From: Rhizomys pruinosus
Taxonomy: Eukaryota > Chordata > Mammalia > Rodentia > Spalacidae
Length of the DNA stretch: 64,000 bases
Assembly (NCBI GenBank): GCA_009823505.1
Contig: VZQC01010403.1
Span: 362,853-426,852, forward strand
Direction of reading: 5' to 3'
Below the pieces are notes generated by a model that saw nothing but the letters and a program-made list of their open reading frames with translations, did not search any database and was not told where the DNA came from. The position numbers and the translations under genes were made by a program. Positions 10,595 through 22,424 of this stretch are shown piece by piece. Every line of letters starts with the position of its first letter. Position 1 is the first letter of the stretch.

Positions 10595-11092
10595 TACAGT
10601 TTCCTAGGCCTTACTGATTATTTATTTCTGGTTATACTTTCCTTTTGGATGCTTAAGGTCACACAGTTAGCCCAAATTAACTAACCGTTTTTGTTTTCTC
10701 AAGGTCAGTTGAGGATATGGTTCTCATAAGACACTCAGGTTTTTTTGGAGTGGGGGAGCCCACTCATTTTGTCTTTTCATTTACAAGGTCCATCCACTCG
10801 AAAAAAAAGCCAGGTCTTGCTAGACTAGGCTTCCCTTTTTGAAGCATGAGCAGACTTTCCTCTTTATAAACTGGACATTGACTGAAGTCCCATTAGTGGA
10901 GCTCCAAGACCTCCCTACTCAAGAAGACTGGTAACCCACATTTTCAGGACATTTCAAGAGATGCCCCCATGCATAGTTCCCTGGGACTTAGTTGATCTCT
11001 GAGGGCAAAGTTATCAATTAGGTCCCTCTGCCAAATTGGTATGGGCATTAAGTATGGCCATTAAGCACCCAGAAAGGCTAAGTTACACCATC
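10595..11092 (-). mobile_element. ERV internal-region fragment
   Basis: This aligns by eye with 48940-49410, inside the provirus of the Ckap2 pseudogene, over about 480 bp with most bases matching. Shared landmarks are aaggtcagttgaggat, caggtcttgctaga, gtcccattagtgg, ggacatttcaagagatgccc and attggtatgggcatt. Orientation is the same as in the provirus. No LTR is attached. It is older than the provirus, judging by the number of mismatches. Confidence 0.8.
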
Positions 11093-11329
11093 CTGATATA
11101 TCACACCTATACTAAAATTATGTCATCTGAAAACAAGCTGTATGCCATTTTCATATCATATTTCATGATTCACATTTTTCCATTTTTATTCTACATTATT
11201 CCAAAATATTCATACATACCCACCATCCATATACCAAAAACCCAAAGTCTGAAAATAAATGGTAGGTTAATTCTTGAAATTGTCTAAGAATTCACAATAC
11301 AGGAGCATGGTTGTTTTCAGATCACGAGG

Positions 11330-14300
11330 AATATAACATTAACATTGTTCAGTTTGCCTTACAACCAGGTACTTGGTGCCAGCATCCAGAGATGAATGAT
11401 ACCATTCATCATGTTTTTCTGGGACTGTGTTACTTCACTTAACATGATATCTTCTAGTTCCATCCATTTACCTGCAAAGTTCATCATGTCATCTTTCTTT
11501 ACTGCCGCATAGAACTCTATTGTGTAGATGTTCCACATTTTCTCTATTCACTCATCAGTTGAGGGGTACTTGGGTTGGTTCCAGCTCTTCGCTATTGTGA
11601 AGAAAGCTGTAATAAGCATGGCTGTGCATGTATCTCTGGGGCAGGATGAGTCTTGTGGGTATATAACCAGGAGTGGTATGGCTGGGTCATTCTGAGTCTT
11701 TTAAGGGTTCTCCACACTGCTTTCCATAGTGGTTGAACAAGTTTACATTCTCATCAGCAGTGGATGAGAGTTCCCCTTTCCCCACAACCTCTCCAGCATT
11801 TGGTATCTTTTGTTTTCTTGATCCTAGCCAGCCTTATTGGATATCTTAAAGTGGTTTTAATTTGCATTTCCTTAATTATTAGCGATGTTGAACACTTTTT
11901 AAGATGTTTCTCAGCCATCTATTTCCTCACTTGCGAAGTCTCTGTTCAGCTCTTTACTCCATCTGTTGAGTGAGTCATTTGTTTTCTTCTCTGTTTTTTG
12001 AGGAGTTTATATATTCTGGAAGTTAATGCTCTGTCAGATGTATCATGGGTGAAGGTTTACTCCCACTCTATGGGTTTTCTCTTCACTTCCTTGATTGTTT
12101 CTTTCAGTGTACAGAAGCTTTTGAGTTTAATGAGGTCCCACTTGTCAATTGTTGACCTTATTTCCTGCATAGCTGCTGTCTGATTTAGAAAGCCATCTTC
12201 TATGCCTATGTCTTATAGGTTGTTGCCAATTTTTTTCTTCTATTATCTTCAGAGTTTTGGGTTTCATGTTGAGGTCTTTGATCTATTTGGAGTTGACTTT
12301 TGTAAAGGGTGAGAAGTAGGGGTTTAACTTTATTCTTCTACAAGTGGTGATCCAGTTTTGCCAACACCCTTTGCTGAAGATGCTGTCTTTCCTCCATTGA
12401 GTCTTCTTGGACCCCTTGTCAAATATGAGGTGGCTGAAATTGTATGTGCTCACATTTGGATCTTCAATTTTGTTCCATTGGTCTTCAAGTCTGTTTTTGT
12501 GCCAGTTCCAGGCTGTTTTTATGAGTGTAGCCCTGTAGTATAGTTTGAGGTCTGGTGTAGAGATCCTCCCTGTATTAATCTTTTCACTCAGGGTTGGTTT
12601 GGCTATTCAGGGTCTTTTGTTTTTACATATGAATTTAAGGATATTTTTCCAAGCCCGTGGAGAAACTCTGGGGGATTTTAATTGGGATTGCATTGAATGT
12701 GTATATCAATGTGGGTAGAATGGACATTTTTACTCTATTAATTTTTCCAATTCATGAGCACAAGAGGTCTTTCTATCTACTGATGTCTTCTTCAATCTCC
12801 TTCTTCAGGGGTTTAAAATTTTTTTGTAGAGATCTTTGGTGTCTTTGGTTAGGCCTGTTCCTAAGTATTTTATTGTTTTTGAGGCTATTGTGAGTGGGAA
12901 GGTCTCCTTATATTCCTTCTTCAGGTGCTTGTTGTTGGTGTAAAGAAAAGCTACTGATTTTTCTAGGTTAATTTTGTATCTCACCACTTTATTGAAACTC
13001 TTAATCATTTCTAGAGTTTTCTGGTGGAGTTTTAGCATCCCTTAGATAAACTATCATATTGTCTGCAAAAAGGGATAGTTTGACTTTCTCTTTTCCAATT
13101 AGAACTCCTTTAATTTCTTTTTTTTGCCTTATTGCCCTAGCAAGTGTTTCAAGCACTATATTGAAGAGGAGTGGCAACATGAGGCAGCCTTGATGAGTTC
13201 CTAACTTTAAGGGCAATGCTTCTAACTTTTCTCCATTTAGGATGATGTTGGCTGTGGGTTTCTTATATGTGGCTTTGATTATGTTGAGGAATGATCCCTC
13301 CAGTCCAATTCCCTCTAGGAGCTTAAGCATGAAGGAATGCTGGATTTTATCAAAAGGCTTTTTCTGCATCAATTGAGATGATCATGTGGTTTTTGTCCTT
13401 CAGTCCATTTATGTGTCTTATGATATGTACTGATTTTACTGAGTTTCTTATGTTGAACCATCCCTGCATCTCTGGTATGAATCCAACTTGGTCATGATGG
13501 ATGATCTTTTTGATGTGGGTCTGTGTGTGGTTTGTGAGTATTTAGTTGAGAATTTTGGCATCTGAGTTCATTAATGAGATAGGTCTATAGTTCTCTTTTT
13601 TGGTTGTATCTTTTCCTGGTTTTGGTATTAGAGTGATTTTTGGCTTCATAGAGGTAATTTGGGAGATTTCCCTCTGCTTGTATCCTTCTGAACTGTTTTA
13701 GTAATGATGGTTGTAAGTCCTCTTTAAATGTTTTATAGAATTCTGTTGTGAAACCATCTGGGCCTGGACTTTTTTTACTTGGGAGGTTTCTTATTACGTT
13801 TTCTATTTCTTCATATATTATGGGTCTGTTTAAGCTGTCAATCTCTTCTTGGTTTAGCTTTGGTGATTCCCAAGATTCAGATATTCATCCATTACTCTTA
13901 GGTTTTCAAATTTAGTAGAGTATAGGTTTTTGAAGTATTCCTGTATGATCGTCTGGATCTTTTTGTTGTCTGTTGTGATACTTCCCCTTTCATCATGAAT
14001 TCTATTGATTTGGAGTTGCTCTTTCTTTCTTTTGGTTAATGGGGCTAGAGGTCTGTGTATCTTGTTTATTCTTTCAAAGATCCAACTTTTGGATTTGTTG
14101 ATTTTTTTTGTATTGTTTTCTTTATTTCTACTTCCTTGATTTCAGCTCTGATTTTTCTTATTTCTTCCTGTCTGTTGAATTTAAGGTTCATTTGTTGTTG
14201 TCTTTCAAGTGTTTTTAGCTGCAGTGTTAGCTCATTTATTTGTGTTCTTTCTGTTATTCTAATGTAGGCACCCAGGGATATAAACTTCCCTCTTAGGACT

Positions 14301-15140
14301 GCTTTAAAACTATCCCAAAGGTTTTGTTGTGTTGTACTGCCATTGTCCTTTAGTTACAGGACTGCTTTTATTTCTGTATTTCTTCCTAGACCTATTTATT
14401 ATTCAGGACACTGTTGTTTAGTCACCATGTGTTCCTGGTGTTGATATTGAGCTTTATTGAACTGTGGACTGATTGCATGGAATTCTTTCAATCTTTTTGT
14501 ATTTGTTGAGTTCTTTTTCTGTGTCCAAGTATGTGGTCAATTTCCGAGAATGTGCCATGGGGTGTTGAGTAGAAAGTGTATTCTCTGGTATTTGGGTGGA
14601 ATATTCAGTAGAGTGTCTGTGAGATCCATTTGCTGTATCGTATTGTTCAGTTTAGATGTCTCTCTGTGTATTCTTTGTCTGGTTCATCTGTCCAAAGGGC
14701 TCAGTGGAGTATTGAAGTCCCCTACGATGAGTGTGCTGGGATTAATCTGTTCCTTGAGGTCCTGTAGAATTGTGTTTATAAAGTTTGGTGCACCAGATTT
14801 TGGTGCATATATATTCATGACTGTGAAGTCTTCATGGTTAATTTTCCCTCTGATAAGGATGTAATGACCCTCTTTGTCTCTTCTGAGTACTTTTACCTTG
14901 ACGTCTATTTTGTCTGATATTAAAATAGCAACTCTTGCTTTCCTTTTGATAACATTTGCTTGGAATATTTTTCCATCTTTTCACTTTAAGTGCCTATCCT
15001 TGAGGGTGAGATGGGTTTCTTGTAGACAACATATAGATGGGTTCTGTTTTCTAATCCATTTTCCCAGTCTATGCCTTTTTATTGGTGAGTTTAGTCCATT
15101 AATATCTAATGTTATAATTGAGAGACGTGTGTTGCTTCAT
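11330..15140 (-). pseudogene. L1 ORF2 (endonuclease / reverse transcriptase), broken
   Basis: The N-terminal endonuclease is visible as an LGKWI, CLQETHL and VAILISDKID series between 15110 and 14880. The reverse transcriptase is readable at 13001-13372, with [25 protein letters not shown] and a YRDD-equivalent LFADN motif. The second catalytic aspartate of FADD is replaced by Asn. A frameshift near 13010-13035 moves the reading frame to 12805-13038, where SVAFLYTNN and ASKTIKYLG continue the family pattern. The C-terminal end near 11340-11500 is still recognisable. Normal ORF2 is about 1,280 residues; no frame here exceeds 125. Confidence 0.85.
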
Positions 15141-15298
15141 TTCGCCTTATTATCCATTTGTGGTTTTGGTCTAGATTTCTACTTCTGCAGTGTTTTATTA
15201 ATTTCTCTTTCTAAGTGCCTGGGGATAGTTGCTCCTCTCCTCTGTCCTTTGAATTACTTCAAGAATTCTCTGAAGGTTTGGTTTTCCAGATATATATT

Positions 15299-15567
15299 TG
15301 TTGGGAGCCCCCCAAAATTTGTGGGGGGCATTTAATCCCAGGACGATCCATGTGGAAAATACGTGTAGGAAAGCACACCATGTGGATGCATGTTAAGGTC
15401 CAAATGCAGAGAGAGTTTTTTGCAAAATGTCTGGTTATATAGCAAGCATGACTCAATTCTCAAGCCTGAATCCTAAACATTTTCGTCACTATAGCCCACC
15501 CCATGGGTGTGGCCAGGGAGGTCCCATTGGTTTAGAATGCTACCCATCTTAACTAAATTTTCCCACA
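15299..15567 (+). mobile_element. Solo LTR, ERVK/IAP-like, nested in L1 ORF1
   Basis: A 269-bp unit begins tgttgggagcc, as IAP-type LTRs do, and ends in ca. It is bounded by a 6-bp direct repeat, tatatt, at 15293-15298 and 15568-15573. Removing it rejoins L1 ORF1 sequence. Six-base duplications are typical of class II (ERVK) integrases. No internal retroviral sequence remains, so it is a recombined solo LTR. Confidence 0.8.
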
Positions 15568-16139
15568 TATATTCTTTAATCTTGTTTATATTATGGAACA
15601 TTTTTCTTTCTCCTTCAACTAGAATCAACATTTTTGCTGGGTATAGTAACCTGGGTTGGCATTTATAGTCATTTAGCACTGGGAATGCTTTGGTCCATGT
15701 TCTTTTTGCTTTCATAGTTTACACTGAAAAGTCAGCTGTAATTCTGATAGGTTTTCCTCTTATACGTAACTTGTTTTTCACTTGTGGCTTTCAGAATTTT
15801 GTCTTTGTTTTGGGCGTTAGCATTTTAACTATGATATGGCATGGGGAGTTTCTTTTCTGATCTTGTCTATTTGATGTTCTATGTGCTTCTTGTATTTATA
15901 TGGGTTTGTCTTTTTTTTTTTAGTTTGGGGAAATTTTTATCTAGTATTCTGTTGAAGATCTGATCAATACCATTCTCTTGGGATTCTTTTCCTTCCTCTA
16001 TCCTTATGATGCAGAGGCTTGATCTTTTCATAGTGACCCACATTTCCTGGTTGTTCCCCTCTTGTGTATTTTAAATTTTTCATAGTCTTTGCTTGAGCTT
16101 TTTAGTTGTTCTGTGCTATCTTCCAGGTCTGATATTCTT

Positions 16140-16384
16140 GGTGTTTTTTTTTTTTCTTCTTTTTTTGGTGTTTTTGAAAGAGGGTCTCCCTGTAGCCCCT
16201 GCTGGCCTCAAACTCACAGGTATCTGCCCCCCTTTGCTTCCCAAGCACTGGGATTAAAGATGTGCACCACTATGCCTAGCTTAAAGCTTGTTCTTAGCCA
16301 CCATGTAGGTGTTGGGAATCAAACCTGGGTTCTTTGCAGGAGCAGTCAGTGCTCTTAACCGCTGAGCTATCTCTCTAGCCCTGG
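16140..16384 (-). mobile_element. Composite SINE: B2 head fused to B1
   Basis: On the minus strand it has a B2 5' part (about 95 bp, 16382 to about 16285), then a B1 body (16280 to about 16150) and an A-rich tail. The whole is bounded by a 14-bp direct repeat, ggtctgatattctt, at 16126-16139 and 16385-16398. No B2 3' part follows the B1. The single duplication implies that the chimera moved as one unit. Confidence 0.8.
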
Positions 16385-16611
16385 GGTCTGATATTCTTTT
16401 TCTGCTTTCTTCTGCCTCTGAGGCTTTTTCCCATTCTTTACTTTTGATTGGATGAGTGTTTGATTTCCTTTTTCATTTCATCTTGTGCTTTCTTTAGTAT
16501 TTCCACTTCTTTTTGGAGCTTCTCAATCTCTTCTTGTAGCTCCTTGCTTCACTTGTTGGTTTCCTTTTTCATTTCAGCATGGGGATCTTTTCAGTGTTTC
16601 CACTTCCTAAT

Positions 16612-16745
16612 GGAGTTTGTCATTTTCTCCCTCTAGTTCTTTCCAGAATTTGTCATTTTCTCCTTTTAGTTCTTTCCAAAGTTTGTCATTCTCTCCCTCT
16701 AGGTCCTTCCTGAGTTTTTCATTCTCTCCCCTTAGTTCTCTGATT
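16612..16745 (-). repeat. 33-bp repeats in L1 ORF1 coiled coil
   Basis: Four tandem 33-bp units, each coding 11 residues beginning GEN(D/E)KL or GENDKF. Hendecad units of this kind keep the coiled-coil register. Confidence 0.75.
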
Positions 16746-17461
16746 TGTTCTTTATATTTTATGATTTCTTTGAATATATCTGTGATTGTTCTTCTAAAAT
16801 CCGTGTCCTGGTTTACCTCTAGGGAGATTTCATTCATTGTAAGAATCTTCTATAGGTAGAGTTCAATGTGGAATTATTCTATACTTTTCCCATATTGTTC
16901 TTTGGTTGTCCTTTTGGCACGTGGGTTTCTTTTTGTTTGTATTCTGATGTGAATCTCAAATGTTTCTTCACTGTGTTGAAGGATTGCTTTCCTTGATTCC
17001 TTCAGATGCCTTCATTTTTTTCCCTTGTTTATGGAGTGTTGACTTGCCTAGGTTTCAGACTTTCAATTTTGGTTATATATTAGAAGGTATAGCTCACTCT
17101 TCCTTTTCTGTTCTGCAGGTTCTCCAAAAACTGGGTAAGTAACAATCCAGACGATACCCTCTGAGCACTGTACACCCTCTGCTTCCTGCCAGCCAGTTCC
17201 TCTAGGTTGGTTGTGGGACTTGCTCTCCTGAATTCTAGTTGGCAGTGGTGGGGGGTGGTGGTGGGGGCACAAGTTGCTTGCTTAGCCTGCGTGCTGGTAC
17301 CCTGTGCCTCAGTTGTTCTGGCCAAAGCAACCAATCTCTATGTACAACAGGCCAATAATCCAACCTTCCAACAATCCACCTGGCTGGTGTGCCGGTCCAC
17401 ACCCTGTGCTTTGTCTCACATCCCAGCTTGGCTGCTGCAGATCAAACTCAGGTCCTCATGG

Positions 17462-17484
17462 TTTTTTTTGTTTTTTTTTTTTTG

Positions 17485-17515
<31 letters not shown>

Positions 17516-18560
17516 TTTTTGTTTTTTTTTTTCCTTTTTATTGCTGTTATGGTTTTCTCCAACATTTTTCAGTAACAGCCCTCATCTTATTTAATTCTAC
17601 TGTTGGCCATGGTTTGAACCCTGAACACTCCCTTTCCTTTCACCTTTGTATGTGGCCACATACTCTTCATTAGTGTGCAGATCAGGCTGGATCTGCTCCC
17701 TGATCTTCTTAGGATTCAGCTCCTTGTCAGGTTCTCCAGGAAAAGCATCAAAAGTAATTCTGTCTCCAGGAACAGACCTGTTAGGAGGAGCCAAAATCTC
17801 CACCTTTTCTGGTGAACTAGCATACATGACCATTGCTTGAGATAGCACTTCCCATATTTTTGCAGGTTTCAGATTACAAAGCAAGATCACCATCCGATTT
17901 TGCATCTGTTCTAGAGGAACATGATTCACCAGTCCACTGACAACAGTCCTTGGGGTTGTTTCTTCAATATCAACTTCTTCTACATACAGAGAATCTGCAT
18001 CAGTGTGTTTTTTGGCAGTAATGATGCAACAAATTTGAAGCTCTAGTCGTGACACATCTATTGGCTTAGAGTCAGTACTTGCTGCTAATGATCACTGCTT
18101 TTTCTCCTTTTTCTATCCTTTCTTTTCAATTTTCTCTTTTTAATTTCTTTTCTTACCCTCCCCCTCCTTTGATCTGTTCTTTTGTATCAGAAGTGGTGGT
18201 TGTTACCGATGTAGATTGTAGCACATTTTTGGAAATTGTAGAATTAGCTTGCAGCAAAAAACCAGATGGGAACGGTATTTTCTTCACTCCATGTTGAATT
18301 TCTGCTTGAATTAGCTCTTGTTTTAGTTCTTCAGTTTCTTTCTTCAGTTTAGTATTTTCAACTCGAAGTTTCTTCTTTTCTTATAAAGTTGCCTGCAATA
18401 TTGCTTTCTCTTTCAGAAGAGCAACTTGCTGCTTAAGCTATTCAATGATTTGATCTGCTTCTGCACCCTTCTGTTCTAGTCTCTTCAGAACAGCATCATT
18501 GGTTGCCATTTTTGCCAAGAAATGGCAGAAAACCCTCCTAGGCTTTAAACTCTTCTCCAC
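17462..18560 (-). pseudogene. Aimp1: Aimp1 processed pseudogene
   Basis: AIMP1 (p43) is a scaffold of the multi-aminoacyl-tRNA synthetase complex and the precursor of the EMAP-II cytokine. The copy is intronless. It starts MATNDAVLKRLEQKGAEAD at 18509 and reaches a stop at codon 24 or so. The lysine-rich linker is at 18060-18290, and the C-terminal tRNA-binding OB-fold is at 17597-18055 with HTDADSLYVEEVD, VSGLVNHVPLEQMQNRM and FPGEPDKELNPKK. The end is shortened and frameshifted. An AATAAA signal (minus strand) stands at about 17538-17543, followed by a poly-A tail seen as T-rich DNA at 17462-17533. This is an L1-mediated mRNA copy and cannot make full-length protein. Confidence 0.92.
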
Positions 18561-18754
18561 AGGCCTCCCTGCAAAGCATCCTTGAAGTTCTGCTAAGTTT
18601 CCATTTCATAACCTTTGTAATGACTAGGCCTTCTGACTGCACTTGCTGAAGACACATGTACAGTCAATTCTTCACTTCTTTAATCTTTTTTTGTGAGGCC
18701 TCTCACCACTCTAAATGTTCAAATTTTACTGTTCAACACTCACAATCTAAAATA

Positions 18755-18962
18755 CGGTATAGAAGCTGGAGAGATGGGTTTATGAGCACTTACTGTTCTT
18801 ACAGAGAATCTGAGTTTGGTTCCCAGCACCCACTTCAGGGGTCTCACACCTACTTCCAGTTCCAGTGGATCCAAAGCCTTCTAAGTCTACCACCTGTATG
18901 CCAAAGACTGCCATAAACTCATATAGGCATACACATATGACACATAAATAAGGAAACCTTAA
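18755..18962 (+). mobile_element. B2 SINE
   Basis: Diverged plus-strand B2: gaagctggagagatgggttt at the head, gttcccagcacccac in the core, acacataaataagg in the tail. Confidence 0.75.
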
Positions 18963-20590
18963 AATACTGTATGTTTAACTCACTTTTAGTATGTTTTGCT
19001 CAATAAATACTGAGCTAGGAAGAGAGGATGGAATTTTTGTTTTGAGCATTGCTCTTTCTGCTTTGTTTATTGCTCTCTACCTAATGACTAAACACCTGGA
19101 ATATAGTGATAATTGGCACTCTAATAACTATTTGTTGACTCAGTGAATTCCTTTCCTCACTTCTTCCCCACAAACACTGAAATCCTTTGACACACTGCCA
19201 TAAAAGTAAAGAACTTCTGAATTCCACCCACCCTCTAAGTCACATTCTTTCTCTTTGCCCTGTATCAATTTTCAAAATTTGGTTGAATTAAAAGGGGTCA
19301 AGCTTTTCCCGTTTTCTCACTCCGAGGAGGGTGCCCGTGCCGCCACGTTTCTGAGTACTACCTGAAGGCCAGGTTCCCTGTCCTGGATGAGCAGTGAGGG
19401 GACCCAGGACTGCTCCCTGCCTATCCAGACCCTGGGGTCACTCACATTAAGCAACATACCGGGCCCTCATGTTTTCATAGCTAGCAGGCATGGTGCACCT
19501 CCCCAGCCCAGCCAAATTTCTCTTGACATTGCTTGATGTCCCCCTGAGAAAAATATGTCCCCTGGGTTGTTATTACTGCTATAAATCATGCCCTGATTTT
19601 AAGTTAGTTTCCAGAGTGGTTTTCCTGTTCAGCTGCCAACGCTTTGTTCCGATGTTCTTTGTACCTGTAGCACCTTCACCCCTCTTCTCTACCTGTGCAC
19701 TCATGCAGAAGACTGAGCTGGGCCAGATCACGGAGGTAGGTCCAGCTCCAAGTCTGGTAAACTGGTTGAGTAGATTGGCAGTCCAGGTTGCCTCTTCCCT
19801 ATTTTGTTCTTGGGACATGACTGAACCTCTTACCATTCTTTTCTGTGTTATCAGTTTAGTGACATTTCCTGGGCAGTAGAGGTGACATTTTCTCTTGAGC
19901 CTCTCAGTGTGACTTCTGTCTTGTCATTGTGTAAGGTGGCCATTCTGTGCTTGCTACATCCACAGCATCTTCTCTTTCCATACTCACTCAATTGTCAATC
20001 ACTTAGATTTCAGTCCCTGGGACCAGGAGCTGTTTGTATTTTGCTTCAGTGTTTGTCTATCACTTCCTCCATGGAGTAGGAACTGAATAAATACTTTTCA
20101 AAACATAAAAAAAGAAGGATAAAAGGAAATATCATCTCATTAGAATGAACCAGAGCAACTCACACTTGACATCCCTCTCTATCAGTCAGTAACACCGGTA
20201 GCCACACTACTGGAGGCAGAGTTTGGGTCCTAACGTGGGCCAGCATGGGTTGGTTGGTTTCTCTCTGCAGGCCTGTGCTCACTCTGTGGATCCTGGGCAT
20301 CTTGGCCAACAAGATTCCTCACAAGCATGTATTTTCCCAAGTAGGACAAAGAAACATTGTCTTCTATTCTAAAGGGCTCTGAACTCAGAGAGAGGGGGAG
20401 CACCTCAGAGTATGTGAAATACACTTCTGGGGAAATAAGAACACAGCAAATTCAATTTAATACCCTTTGTCTTAGTAATCTGTTCTGGGGCAGCAGGGAA
20501 TGAGACTTTGTGTCATTAGGTCTTCAAGGGCTTTTTGGATCCTTAATCCCAGCAATGTTGTTGCTGGCTTCTCAGTTGAACATTTCACAC
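18963..20590. other. Unassigned stretch, possibly ancient MIR/L2 pieces
   Basis: No gene seen. Two places (near 19000 and 20085) contain a caataaatact/gaataaatact phrase, as at the ends of MIR and L2 repeats, but the match is too weak to call. A 129-residue frame at 19490-19879 resembles no known protein. Confidence 0.35.
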
Positions 20591-20599
20591 ATGTAGGCA

Positions 20600-20671
20600 T
20601 ACATATCGTGCACATACACACTCAAATATTCATGTGCCCCCATATACTTGCACAGACTCAAGCACATTCAT

Positions 20672-20712
<41 letters not shown>

Positions 20713-20735
20713 CACATACTCCCACACCCCCTCCC
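20600..20735. repeat. CA-rich low-complexity tract
   Basis: Degenerate ACAT/CA sequence containing a pure (CA)n run at 20671-20709. Confidence 0.85.
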
Positions 20736-20946
20736 CCAAATGATTTCACAAATAAGGAGCAGGAAGCACCCTACAAGAAAATCTTTAAAAATTTCTGAAT
20801 GGAAACAAGTAAGAATTATTAACAAAGGAAAACTGTCAGGGCTAAAGGACTAGAGTCAGGCTTGCAGAGTTCTACAAGATAAAGTTCTATGCATGTTTGA
20901 TACATGCTTTTTTCTACAGTTTCAGTATCAAAATAAGAGCAAGAAA

Positions 20947-21262
<316 letters not shown>

Positions 21263-21282
21263 AAGATTTTAAAGAATAATTT

Positions 21283-21372
21283 TTAAGGGACTATAAGTGT
21301 AGTTTGGTGGTAGAATGCTTGCCTAACACTAAAGAGGATCTGGGTTGGATCCCCAGCACCAGAAGAATTAAA
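21283..21372 (+). mobile_element. ID SINE
   Basis: Plus-strand ID core: tagtttggtggtagaatgct, gcctaacact and ggatccccagcacc, then a short A-rich tail. Confidence 0.7.
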
Positions 21373-21389
21373 AAGAACTAAAGAATATC

Positions 21390-22355
21390 TATGCTTAGGA
21401 GCTGATAGAATGTAAAGGAGTAGGGGCAGATGCCTTAGTGTACTTGATTGGCTGTTCAGGCAGCTAGAATAGTGAGTGCTGCTTAGAGAAATCCCTCATT
21501 CACTACTCACTTCCAAACAAATTTTCTGTGCTTAATAATTTGCTTTTTGAGCCACAAACCTAGAAAATTTCTAAAACCATGAAACAATAAAATAGAGCAA
21601 AGTGGTGAGGATGAGGTATAGCAAATTTCAGCTACTTTAATGCATTTGTTTTGATAAATGTCTCCTCTCTCATCTGCCTTGTGGAAAGCCATTTCCTTTA
21701 CATCTCCACTTACCTGCATGCTGTTGGCCTGATAGCAATCAAGCACAGCTTTCATTTACTTTTTCAAGATTAAAAATCATAGCTTGAAGGTATTGTTAGT
21801 AACAGACGTGGATAATGATAGGTGAAGAAAGTTGCTTTTTAAAAATTATCTCGCAAATGAGACTTTTTATCTTATTGAGCTATTGACCAAATACTAATGA
21901 ATGACTATATATTTGGGGGTTTGTTTTGAGGATCTTAGTGATCAATATTTGCTGTTCCAGACCCTAGAAATTATGGATACTGATAAACTCTCAGGGCATA
22001 TTTGTGATATCGAAAAAAAAACAGCAAAATAGATTTCAGGAAAATCAAAGGGATGAACAGTCAGACAGCTGTTATTGTACATGTCTTTCATTTCTAGAGA
22101 AACATTTCTTGCTCCTGAGATTATAAAAGAGGAAACAGTTACCAAGCACAGCTGACGAAACTTGAATCTTTCTAAATGCCCAGGAAAATGGGAAGAAGAC
22201 TAACAGAAACCAGCTTTGGAGCCTACGAAGTGCTGAGAAAGGTGGTGAGGCGGAAGGCGCTCCACTTTGACATTGCTTGTTAGTCAGGCATTCATTTAAA
22301 GGCATGATGCCCCCTCTTGCCAGGATTGAAAGCTCTCAGACATGTTCCATGTCAA
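21390..22355. other. Unassigned non-coding stretch
   Basis: AT-rich DNA of about 1 kb without recognised repeats or coding signal. Confidence 0.4.
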
Positions 22356-22359
22356 CATG

Positions 22360-22361
<2 letters not shown>

Positions 22362-22422
<61 letters not shown>

Positions 22423-22423
22423 G
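22362..22423. repeat. (CT)n microsatellite
   Basis: About 30 CT units with one GT interruption near the right end. It adjoins the B4 that follows. Confidence 0.95.
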
Positions 22424-22424
22424 A

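Larger units (their letters stand above)
15180..16840 (-). pseudogene. L1 ORF1 (RNA-binding trimer protein), broken
   Basis: The C-terminal domain is recognised by CQPRLLYPAK at about 15625-15655, the signature near the end of ORF1p. The N-terminal half is a coiled coil at 16607-16837, composed of 11-residue repeats starting GEN(E/D)K. ORF1p is the RNA chaperone that coats L1 RNA. The C-terminal domain is split by the solo LTR at 15299-15567 and the middle by a composite SINE at 16140-16384, so no product is possible. Confidence 0.75.
11098..17280 (-). mobile_element. Long L1 (LINE-1) element, inactive
   Basis: A minus-strand L1 with parts in the usual order: possible 3' UTR (11098-11330), ORF2 (about 11330-15140), ORF1 (about 15180-16840) and a possible 5' UTR (16860-17280). 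ORF2 shows the endonuclease near 14860-15110, the reverse transcriptase at 12805-13400 and the C-terminal region down to 11340. Frameshifts and stops occur throughout. A solo LTR (15299-15567) and a composite SINE (16140-16384) lie in ORF1. L1 encodes the machinery that copies its own RNA and, in trans, SINE and cellular mRNAs, but this copy cannot do so. Confidence 0.85.

Noticed and set aside
13001..13372. L1 reverse-transcriptase frame as an active enzyme
   Set aside because: The catalytic FADD motif reads FADN and the frame ends in a frameshift; the remainder of ORF2 is broken.
19490..19879. 129-residue open frame
   Set aside because: No domain, signal or neighbouring exon supports it; a frame of this length can arise by chance.
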